The position numbers and the translations under genes were made by a program. DNA of 14,045 nt from an uncultured Pseudomonadota bacterium. Lineage in GTDB: Bacteria; Bdellovibrionota_B; Oligoflexia; Oligoflexales; Bog-1112. How positions within the stretch are numbered: the stretch's first letter is position 1; each line of letters begins with the position of its first letter. The stretch covers positions 1-14,045 of the forward strand of contig CALBMD010000261.1 in assembly GCA_937896265.1 (NCBI GenBank). Direction: 5' to 3'. The notes under the pieces were generated by a model. That model made no database searches. It was not told the origin of the DNA and worked only from the letters and a program-made list of their open reading frames with translations. Shown in pieces: positions 5,946 through 13,059 of the stretch.

Positions 5946-8900
5946 TTATTTTAATGCTATATTAGATAATATAAGATCCAACTTATCTATTTTAGCATTA
6001 GTTGCCAAAGACAAGGTGGAAAGATCAACCTGTAGTTTAAATTCAGATGTTAACTTTACTTGCTTAGCTTTAACAGAAAAACCCTGTAAGCGCTCAATTT
6101 CTTTAACAGTTAAGGTATTAAAACTAATCTCATACTTTCCTGGTAAGCGCTCAATAATGCGAGAAGCTTTAATTGCTTCTAACGTCAGTTTTAATTTCGC
6201 GACACTTAGAAGTACGTTTGTTGACTCAGGTATTGCTCCATAACAATCTTGTAATTTAAGAGAAAAATCAGAAATAGCTTCTTTAGATAACCCAAAGAGA
6301 TCACGATAAAGTTTTAGGCGTTCAGTTTCATCGGGCACATACTTAGCTGGGATCATTGCCTGAGCATTTATTTTTATTTCACAGGGAGAAACAACCTCTA
6401 ACTCTTGACCCTTGAGTTGGCGAATTGTCTCCTCAAGATAGTCACTATAAAGCTCAAGTCCAATAGCTTCAACATGCCCAGCTTGATCAGAACCAAGTAT
6501 GTTGCCGACACCTCTGATGTCAAGATCTTGATTGGCGATATGAAATCCTGCACCTAAATCTTGATATGTAACAAGAGCATCAAGACGTTTTTGCGCATCT
6601 TCATTGATATTAGGAGAACAAAAGAAATAAGCATAAGCTTGCACAGATGATCTTCCCACTCTGCCTCTTAGTTGGTGCAAACTGGCTAAGCCATAATTTT
6701 CTGCACGCGAGACGACAAGAGTATTAGCATTAGGTAAATCAAGGCCTGACTCTACAATAGTAGTACAGATCAAAACCGAAAAGCGTTGCTTGGAAAAATC
6801 GCTCATAATTTTTTCCAAACTTCGCTCTGGCAATTGCCCATGGGCTATGGCAACCTTACTAGAAGGCACAAGATCTAAAATTTTATTCGCCCATCGTTCA
6901 AGATCTTCAATCTTATTATGGACAAAAAAGACTTGCCCTCCCCGCTTTAACTCATAAAAAATGACTTCTTGTAATAGTTTGTCGCTATGAGTTGAAACTC
7001 TCGTTTTTATAGCAAGGCGATTTTTGGGAGGAGTTGCTATAATGGAGACATCTTTTAACCCAATAGTAGCCATGTGCAAAGTTCTGGGAATTGGCGTGGC
7101 TGTCAAAGTTAAAATAGAGGCGTCAAGCCGCAAAGCCTTAATTTTCTCCTTATGAACAACACCAAATTTTTGCTCTTCATCGATAACAACAAGGCCTAAA
7201 TTTTTTGTTTTGATATCTTTTGATAAGAGACGGTGCGTACCAATTGCTATATCAATGAAACCATTTGCCAAACCGAAGATGGTTTCTTTTTGAGCATTTT
7301 TTTTAACAAACCTATTTAGCAGGCCTAGATTTACTCCATAAGGAGAAAGACGCCTGTAAAAATTATCATAATGCTGATCAGCTAAAATAGTAGTAGGAGC
7401 AAGAACAAGCACTTGGCATCCATCTAAAATCACTCGCATGGCAGCTCGAATTGCCACTTCCGTTTTTCCAAAGCCAACATCACCAACAATCATACGGTCC
7501 ATAACAGCGTTTGTTTGCAAATCTGCTTCGATATCGGCTATAGCTGATAACTGATCATCGGTTTCAGCAAATGGGAAATCATCAACAAAATCATGATATA
7601 TGGCGGGAGCTTGGCCAAGCACTCTAGCTTTTACCATCTTTCTTTTTGCATGTGTTGCTAATAGTTCCTTAGCAATATCGATAGCTTTTGCCTTAGCTTT
7701 AGCTTTTCTTTGCGTAAAGGAGTTGCTACCAAGCTTATCGAGCTTAGTTTGACTTAATTCTGAACCAGCATATATTTTCAGCTCTTTGATCTTATCGACG
7801 GGAACATATATCTTATCTCCCCCTTGATACTCTAGCTGCACAAAATCGCACATGATTTTGTTTACTAGTAGAGTACAAATCCCCTGGCACAGCCCGATGC
7901 CATGGCGATCATGCACTAAAAAGTCACCTCTTTTTAAAGGTGCTAGTTCTTTAAAAAATGCTTTAGCCACCTTTTTAGCGACATTCTTAACTTTTTTAAC
8001 TTGAGGAAAAAAGGAGGTATAGGAGATAAAATAAAGATCTAAGTCAGCATCCCAAAAATCTCCGGCAAGTTCAGCGCGCACAACTCCTATGGCTGCATCT
8101 GTCGCATTGACAAGTACTCGTGTTGAAAATAAATCTTCAGCATTCTTCTCTTGGCAATGAAAATCTAGCTCTTCTAGCTTGATTAAAGCATCAAGAAAAT
8201 CGAAATCTTTCGGTACAAAGATAATAAAACGAGAACCAGTTGCTATCAGATCATTTACCGCGTTTTTTATCTCACCAAAGATAGGTGACTTAGCTGGCTT
8301 TTGATAACAAAAAACTTCACTGTTACTTTGTGAGCTTGAGAGATCTAAAACAAAAGCTGCCTTTTTCAGTCGCTTTTCAAGCCCTGCCAAATTGAGATGA
8401 TGCCAACTAAGCCGCGGAAAGATCGAACCGGATAGCTTCTCTTCAACAATTTCTCGCTGTTTTTCAAGGTGTAAGTAATGCTCAAAAGCGCTTGCCATAG
8501 AAAGTGGAAAGTAAAAAAAAGCGTCATCTAACAAATGATCCAATAAACTCTTTTTACTTTTGCTTAAAAAAGGACGATAGAAGTCAAGACCTGCAAAATT
8601 TCCTGTGCTAGCAAATGTTTGCATGATACCGCTTACATCCCGCGGATCAAGATTTTGCCGCAAAAGCTCTTCATAAAGGCTCTGGCGAACAAATGAATCG
8701 TTTGCATCTATTAAAAATTCCTGCGCTTGTAATACAAAATATTTATCAATACTAGCGCTTGTTTTTTGACTTTCCTGATCAAAAAACCGAATCCTCTCAA
8801 CTATATTGTCAAAAAACTCGATCCTCACCGGGTCCTTACTATCCGATGGAAACAAGTCTAAAATTGCGCCTTTTAGAGCATAAGAACCGGGCTCGTCAAC

Positions 8901-9416
8901 TCTTGATCTACCTTGATACCCGAGCTTTATTAACGATTGAACAAGAACCTCAAAATCAAGCTCTTGGCCAACAAAAATTGTAATTTTCTCCTGCATGAGA
9001 GAAAATGTCGTATACTGACTTAACCCTTCAAGCGACGTGAAAATAACCTTATTCGCTTCTTTATTGCAGATATGAGAGAGCTCTTTGATCCTAGCTTTTT
9101 TACGCGTCTCTTCATTAAGGTAGCCGTCTTGCCCCCAGAATAAATGAGTGGGCCATATGCAAAAAGTTTTTTCTCGCCAAAGTTCTTGATAATGCGTGAA
9201 ATACTGCGCCCATTCGGCAATCTGCTTTTCAAAAGGCAGGACAATAACTAGCTTTTTACTGCGCTTCCAGATAAGAGGAGAACTTGTTAAATTAAACGCT
9301 AAAAGGTATTTAAATCCCGGCTCAAGACAACAAGCTTGAAGGCTTTGTGCTCCTTTAGCCAACACCTCTTCTAACTTTTGCTCAAAACTGACTAAGCCAC
9401 TAAAATAACTTGCCAT
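5946..9416 (-). CDS. mfd: transcription-repair coupling factor Mfd
   Basis: Mfd recognises RNA polymerase stalled at DNA lesions, pushes it off by ATP-driven translocation and recruits UvrA for nucleotide excision repair. The protein is 1156 residues, against about 1150 in E. coli, so it is full length. A UvrB-homology N-terminal module spans about 30-340 (EPGSYALKGAILDLFPSD at 175-192). The RNA-polymerase-interaction domain is at about 494-550 (RGDFLVHDRHGIGLCQG, YVPVDKI). The RecG-like SF2 translocase has motif I GDVGFGKT (645-652), motif II DEEQ (746-749), motif III LTATPIPRT and motif VI HQLRGRVGRS (914-923). The relay segment GAGFHIANQDLDIRG and the C-terminal TRCF autoinhibitory domain (about 1010-1110) are also present. 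AAGG lies 6 bases before the ATG. It sits 26 bases after top6A and 18 bases before the isomerase gene, so it is probably co-transcribed with both. Nothing essential is missing. Confidence 0.97.
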   Translation of the reverse strand: MASYFSGLVSFEQKLEEVLAKGAQSLQACCLEPGFKYLLAFNLTSSPLIWKRSKKLVIVLPFEKQIAEWAQYFTHYQELWREKTFCIWPTHLFWGQDGYLNEETRKKARIKELSHICNKEANKVIFTSLEGLSQYTTFSLMQEKITIFVGQELDFEVLVQSLIKLGYQGRSRVDEPGSYALKGAILDLFPSDSKDPVRIEFFDNIVERIRFFDQESQKTSASIDKYFVLQAQEFLIDANDSFVRQSLYEELLRQNLDPRDVSGIMQTFASTGNFAGLDFYRPFLSKSKKSLLDHLLDDAFFYFPLSMASAFEHYLHLEKQREIVEEKLSGSIFPRLSWHHLNLAGLEKRLKKAAFVLDLSSSQSNSEVFCYQKPAKSPIFGEIKNAVNDLIATGSRFIIFVPKDFDFLDALIKLEELDFHCQEKNAEDLFSTRVLVNATDAAIGVVRAELAGDFWDADLDLYFISYTSFFPQVKKVKNVAKKVAKAFFKELAPLKRGDFLVHDRHGIGLCQGICTLLVNKIMCDFVQLEYQGGDKIYVPVDKIKELKIYAGSELSQTKLDKLGSNSFTQRKAKAKAKAIDIAKELLATHAKRKMVKARVLGQAPAIYHDFVDDFPFAETDDQLSAIADIEADLQTNAVMDRMIVGDVGFGKTEVAIRAAMRVILDGCQVLVLAPTTILADQHYDNFYRRLSPYGVNLGLLNRFVKKNAQKETIFGLANGFIDIAIGTHRLLSKDIKTKNLGLVVIDEEQKFGVVHKEKIKALRLDASILTLTATPIPRTLHMATIGLKDVSIIATPPKNRLAIKTRVSTHSDKLLQEVIFYELKRGGQVFFVHNKIEDLERWANKILDLVPSSKVAIAHGQLPERSLEKIMSDFSKQRFSVLICTTIVESGLDLPNANTLVVSRAENYGLASLHQLRGRVGRSSVQAYAYFFCSPNINEDAQKRLDALVTYQDLGAGFHIANQDLDIRGVGNILGSDQAGHVEAIGLELYSDYLEETIRQLKGQELEVVSPCEIKINAQAMIPAKYVPDETERLKLYRDLFGLSKEAISDFSLKLQDCYGAIPESTNVLLSVAKLKLTLEAIKASRIIERLPGKYEISFNTLTVKEIERLQGFSVKAKQVKLTSEFKLQVDLSTLSLATNAKIDKLDLILSNIALK

Positions 9417-9442
9417 CTTTGGCCTTAAATATCAGAAGCCAC

Positions 9443-10600
9443 TTAAATAAAAGACCCGCTGCGGATTTTCTCAACAATAATTTTTTCAAAGATTAAAGGA
9501 TCTCGTCCATCAATACTGAAAAAAGATTGCTGTTCGCAACGTTTTTTTTCAGATATTAGCCACTCGAGAATTTTAGCTAGACCTTTATTTCGCTTACTTT
9601 GAAAGAAAGGATCGTTTTCTAGTGCATCTTTAGCTTTTTTGAGAGATCGGTATTCTACAGCATCTGATTCTTTAACGTCATAAGAGAAAAGCGAATATTT
9701 CTTAATATCTTCTGGTAAAACACCTAAAAATTTTACATCTGGAGCTGAGAAATCTTTGTTGCGAATTAAAGAAGCCGCTGAACCAGCTTTGAGTGTCCTG
9801 AAAATATTTTGTAAGGTGTAAGCATCCAAATCGCCAAAGAAGAAAATCGGTACAGAAAGCTGATCTTGGATTCTTTTGACCCATCCTCGAACAGCGTTGG
9901 AAGGAACACCTTGTGCACCGACAATGATGCAAGGATATCTTTTGGTAATCCCATTTGCCACAAGAGTATTAGCCGTACCTTCTGACTCAACAACAAGACA
10001 GAATTCTATATTTTTTGTCATCGATAGCGTCAAATTTTGTGGTCGATTTTTGGGCATAAAAGGGGATGTGCCTAACTTTGACAAATCGATAACCGCTTCT
10101 TCACCAGAAGATAGCGTTTCTGTGACAACAAGATGTTGCGAGTATGTTTGGCCCCCGCGATCGTTAGCAAAACAATTAAGCTCTTCCCGATAAACCTCTA
10201 AAATCTCGCAAAGAAAATCTATAATACTATCTGATTCTGCCTGCTCGTCAAAATCAAGCGGCTTGAGCTCTTTATTTTGGCGTAAGAGACCTTTGCAAAT
10301 GTAATAAAGTTCCCTTTTCGTATTGACGCCGCCTGACTTAATGTTGCGCAGAAGAATTTCAAGCATAAAAATAGCTCTAGACATCTTCTTGACAGAGGAA
10401 ACATTAAGCTCGGTGGAAACTTTTTTACTGCCTGCTGTTAAGTAGCCTAAGCCAGCTGAATAAACGGCATTATCAAGCGAGCATTTGGTTGCCTTAAGAA
10501 GTGGTCTTTTTGAGCGCTCCAAATCTCTAAGTATTTTATCACAAAGTTCTATTGATAAGCTTGGGATTTCATTTTGATCTCTTAGAGCATATCTAACCAT
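9443..10600 (-). CDS. top6A: DNA topoisomerase VI subunit A (Spo11-like)
   Basis: This is the DNA-cleaving subunit of a type IIB topoisomerase (A2B2), which makes double-strand breaks through a tyrosyl-DNA bond and passes a second duplex to relax or decatenate DNA. At 385 residues it matches archaeal Top6A. The 5Y-CAP/winged-helix domain carries TKRELYY (94-100); by comparison with Spo11, Tyr100 should be the nucleophile. The Toprim domain has the Mg-binding glutamate in VVESEG (Glu205) and the DxD in FFGDLDAY (Asp257, Asp259). It also has GVPSNAVRGW (231-240) and the C-terminal FLGVLPEDIKKY (291-302), all typical of the family. It lies 16 bases after top6B in the same orientation, the usual B-A order, and 26 bases before mfd. 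Motifs are intact and spacing is normal, so an active enzyme is expected. Spo11 itself is excluded by the adjacent B subunit. Confidence 0.95.
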   Translation of the reverse strand: MVRYALRDQNEIPSLSIELCDKILRDLERSKRPLLKATKCSLDNAVYSAGLGYLTAGSKKVSTELNVSSVKKMSRAIFMLEILLRNIKSGGVNTKRELYYICKGLLRQNKELKPLDFDEQAESDSIIDFLCEILEVYREELNCFANDRGGQTYSQHLVVTETLSSGEEAVIDLSKLGTSPFMPKNRPQNLTLSMTKNIEFCLVVESEGTANTLVANGITKRYPCIIVGAQGVPSNAVRGWVKRIQDQLSVPIFFFGDLDAYTLQNIFRTLKAGSAASLIRNKDFSAPDVKFLGVLPEDIKKYSLFSYDVKESDAVEYRSLKKAKDALENDPFFQSKRNKGLAKILEWLISEKKRCEQQSFFSIDGRDPLIFEKIIVEKIRSGSFI

Positions 10601-10616
10601 AATATTATTTCTTTCT

Positions 10617-12344
10617 TTACAAAGAGACTTCTACTTTTTCTTCTTCTTTAATGCGGCGTTGTTCAATTTCTTTATCTTCGTCAGAAAAAAATCGAAGATT
10701 CTTTTTTTGCTTTAAAATGTGCTCTTCTAGTTTTTCTTCAACTAAGCTAAGCTCTTTTTCAGCATTTTTGCTTTCACTGCGCAAAAGCTTATTAAGACCT
10801 TCGCTCGCTGAGGCTTTTCTTTCTTCACTCGCCTCTACTATCCGACATAGACTAGCTACCAAAATAGGACCAAATTTTTCAATGTGCTGCGTTTTTGTTT
10901 CAAGCTCCCTAGCTTTTAACTCTTTGCGCAAAAACTTAGCAATCTTTTGTCCAGCTTGCTGCAAAGCCTTACGAATCTCTTCTACTAGTTCATCAGAAGC
11001 ATCGATGGTTTCTTTTGAAGCATTCTTGAACTTGATGAAAGGCGAAATAACACTTACAGCGATAATATACGGACCGTTAGGCAAAAGACTGCGACTTTGC
11101 TTAAGACCATAAGCTTTCCAGTTGATCGTCGTAATAGCTTTCACTATCGCACATGCTGCTTTATCAAATTGCAAAGGAACCCTGTTAGCAAAACGAAGCA
11201 CGCTGACTGGTTCATCTGCATCCTGTGCCGATTGAGCCTGACGAGCAACTGCAACTTCCACTTGCACGGGTTTAAAGTCGCAAATCGCCGGCTTTCTAGA
11301 AACGACAGCAAAGAGATTTATCTCACCAAGCCTTTGAATTGATAAGGATAGCGCATCTTCCCCAATACTCATCACTGATTGAGTTGATGGCTGCTTTAAC
11401 TCAATCTCTTGAATCCCAGAAAAAACTGCCTCGAACTCTTCAGTGCCTAAACTAGATACTGACTTTGCCAATAAGCTTTGGCTAGCCTTACCAATTTCAA
11501 TAAGTCGCAAAAGCTCCGCATCAGTAACACGGGAAAAACCGGTCTTTAACCACTCACCAAATTTTTTGGAGCCAAAAAGGCGAGCGTGAGAGATAAATTC
11601 ACCAAGCTTCATCGTATGCGGATGTGGCAAAGAAGCTTCAGGAATCTGGGGCATATCCTTACTGACGCGCTCGATGGTAACAGGCTCCATCTCGGGTAGC
11701 TCATAAGTAAGAGAAAGATGTGGGTTTAGCAACAAATTGCCACGCAAATAAGCTAAAACTCCGCCCTCGCCATTTAGTTGCATGCGGCCATCAATTAAAA
11801 ACTCAACACGAGTGCCATGAGGCTTCTCCCAGGCCAAAAGCTTTTTATCCTTTAATAAGCCCTTGTTTTTCTTCAAGTCATTGACTACTAAGCAAGAAAG
11901 CGCTTTGCTTGCTCCCTTCGTTTTAGTCAAAACCATAGCCCCAGTAGCTGAAGTCTGCACTGCCCAAGTTGTAGCGGCTGAAATACCAATGCCTTGCTGG
12001 CCACGAGAGCAGCGGCCTTTGCCAAATTTTGATGAGGCTAAGTACTCTCCAAAAACCATCGGCACTTCATCTACCTTAAGACCAGGGCCATTATCTTCAA
12101 CACTAATAAGAAGTCGATCTGTATTCTTTAAAGTTCCCTTACCGGTCTTCTTAATCTTGATGAGAATCTCAGGCAAAATGCCATGCTCTTCACAGGCATC
12201 AAGAGAATTGTCTACAGCCTCTTTTAGCGTCGTTAAAACCGCTTTGCTAGGTGAAGAAAAACCGACTTGCTGTAAATTCTTAGCAAAATATTCAGCTGTA
12301 CTGTTTTTAGAAATACTGCTTTTGCTTGCTGCTTTTTTTGTCAT
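10617..12344 (-). CDS. top6B: DNA topoisomerase VI subunit B (GHKL ATPase)
   Basis: This ATPase subunit dimerises on ATP binding and gates strand passage by topoisomerase VI. At 575 residues it is a little longer than archaeal Top6B (about 530). The GHKL Bergerat fold shows the N-box KEAVDNSLDACE (41-52; Glu42, Asp45, Asn46), VEDNGPGL (82-89) and the ATP lid FGKGRCSRGQQGIGISAA (107-124), followed by GTRVEF (177-182). An H2TH-like segment falls at about 250-290. The transducer domain has RFANRVPLQF (384-393) and the switch lysine in NWKAYGL (Lys410). Residues about 520-575 form a highly charged Lys/Glu tail, probably coiled coil, instead of the Ig-like C-terminal domain of some archaeal forms. 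It is first in the run top6B-top6A-mfd-isomerase. Only weak ribosome binding signals (GGA 5 bases upstream) precede its ATG. It is divergent from sodB across a 117-base gap. Confidence 0.95.
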   Translation of the reverse strand: MTKKAASKSSISKNSTAEYFAKNLQQVGFSSPSKAVLTTLKEAVDNSLDACEEHGILPEILIKIKKTGKGTLKNTDRLLISVEDNGPGLKVDEVPMVFGEYLASSKFGKGRCSRGQQGIGISAATTWAVQTSATGAMVLTKTKGASKALSCLVVNDLKKNKGLLKDKKLLAWEKPHGTRVEFLIDGRMQLNGEGGVLAYLRGNLLLNPHLSLTYELPEMEPVTIERVSKDMPQIPEASLPHPHTMKLGEFISHARLFGSKKFGEWLKTGFSRVTDAELLRLIEIGKASQSLLAKSVSSLGTEEFEAVFSGIQEIELKQPSTQSVMSIGEDALSLSIQRLGEINLFAVVSRKPAICDFKPVQVEVAVARQAQSAQDADEPVSVLRFANRVPLQFDKAACAIVKAITTINWKAYGLKQSRSLLPNGPYIIAVSVISPFIKFKNASKETIDASDELVEEIRKALQQAGQKIAKFLRKELKARELETKTQHIEKFGPILVASLCRIVEASEERKASASEGLNKLLRSESKNAEKELSLVEEKLEEHILKQKKNLRFFSDEDKEIEQRRIKEEEKVEVSL

Positions 12345-12402
12345 CCCTATCCAAATCCTTTGATTGATATCTTTTTGTCAGCTTCAAGCCAGGTTAAAAT
12401 CA

Positions 12403-12411
12403 TGGTATAAC
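12403..12411 (+). promoter_or_regulatory. extended -10 promoter for sodB
   Basis: TGGTATAAC is an extended -10 (TGn plus a 5-of-6 match to TATAAT). The -35 region 17 bases upstream (TTCAAG, 12383-12388) is poor, as for the other extended -10 in this window at 95-103. Predicted transcription start is near 12418, leaving a leader of about 44 bases. No convincing top6B promoter could be picked in the same gap. Confidence 0.45.
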
Positions 12412-12428
12412 CAGCTACCATTAGCTGG
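12411..12428. repeat. perfect 7-bp inverted repeat upstream of sodB (possible operator or leader hairpin)
   Basis: CCAGCTA (12411-12417), a CCAT spacer and TAGCTGG (12422-12428) form a perfect dyad. It touches the last base of the candidate sodB -10 and covers the predicted transcription start. It could bind a dimeric regulator or fold as a stem-loop at the 5' end of the mRNA. There is no T run on either strand, so it is not a terminator. Confidence 0.5.
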
Positions 12429-12461
12429 CCAAAAGGCTCACTTAATTGAAAGGCTACAAAA

Positions 12462-13040
12462 ATGACAATTTCTCTTCCAAGTCTACCTTATTCGATGGAC
12501 TCTTTAAAACCCCATATTTCTGCAGAAACTCTTGAGTATCATTATGGGAAACACCACCAGGCGTATGTGACAAACCTGAACAACCTAATTCAAGGAACCC
12601 CACATGCAGGTAAGAGCCTGGATGAAATCATGTTGAAGTCTGATGGTCCTATTTTTAACAACGCTGCCCAAATATGGAATCATACCTTCTACTGGAATTC
12701 AATCAACCCTAAAGGTGGTGGAGAACCGAAAGGTAAAATAAGTCAAGCAATCCAAGCAAGCTTTGGCGGCTTTGAGCAGTTTAAAGCTGAATTTACAACT
12801 AAATCAACAGCTCTATTTGGTTCTGGCTGGGTCTTTTTAGCGCAAGACCCTGCAGGCAAGCTTGTCCTTAGTCAAGAAGGCAACGCCCTAAACCCACTTC
12901 TAAAAGGCAACAAGCCAATCTTAACTTGGGACGTTTGGGAACATGCTTATTATATCGACTATCGCAATGCAAGACCTAAATATGTGGAAGCCTTCTTTCA
13001 TCTGGTAAATTGGGATTTTGCCAACGAAAACCTTGTCTAA
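12462..13040 (+). CDS. sodB: iron superoxide dismutase
   Basis: This cytoplasmic enzyme dismutates superoxide to oxygen and hydrogen peroxide. At 192 residues it matches E. coli SodB almost exactly. Metal ligands are His27 (YHYGKHH), His74 (IWNHTFYW), Asp157 and His161 (DVWEHAYYIDYRN). Tyr35 is the gateway residue. Gln70 in NNAAQIWNH is the Fe-type marker; Mn enzymes usually place their glutamine near residue 146 in DGSGW-type contexts, and that region here reads FGSGWVFL. There is no signal peptide. AAAGG lies 8 bases before the ATG. It stands alone: divergent from the topoisomerase VI operon, and convergent with gpsA with 19 bases between stops. No terminator hairpin is visible in that gap. 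Fe against cambialistic Mn/Fe use cannot be settled from sequence. Confidence 0.96.
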   Translation: MTISLPSLPYSMDSLKPHISAETLEYHYGKHHQAYVTNLNNLIQGTPHAGKSLDEIMLKSDGPIFNNAAQIWNHTFYWNSINPKGGGEPKGKISQAIQASFGGFEQFKAEFTTKSTALFGSGWVFLAQDPAGKLVLSQEGNALNPLLKGNKPILTWDVWEHAYYIDYRNARPKYVEAFFHLVNWDFANENLV

Positions 13041-13059
13041 GTAGATCTTGTATCAGGAT

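Noticed and set aside
10651..11112. Open frame of 153 codons on the + strand opposite top6B
   Set aside because: It is low-complexity Ser/Phe/Leu-rich translation, lies wholly within a well-supported gene and has no ribosome binding site or family likeness. It is an antisense shadow.
9443..12344. Topo VI-like pair as an anti-phage or mobile defence module
   Set aside because: Both subunits are full length with canonical topoisomerase motifs, sit next to mfd and other housekeeping genes, and no integrase, toxin or restriction gene is near.
11863..12363. Open frame of 166 codons on the + strand opposite the top6B N-terminus
   Set aside because: It lies antisense to the GHKL motifs, which fully explain the sequence; no recognisable domain or signal.
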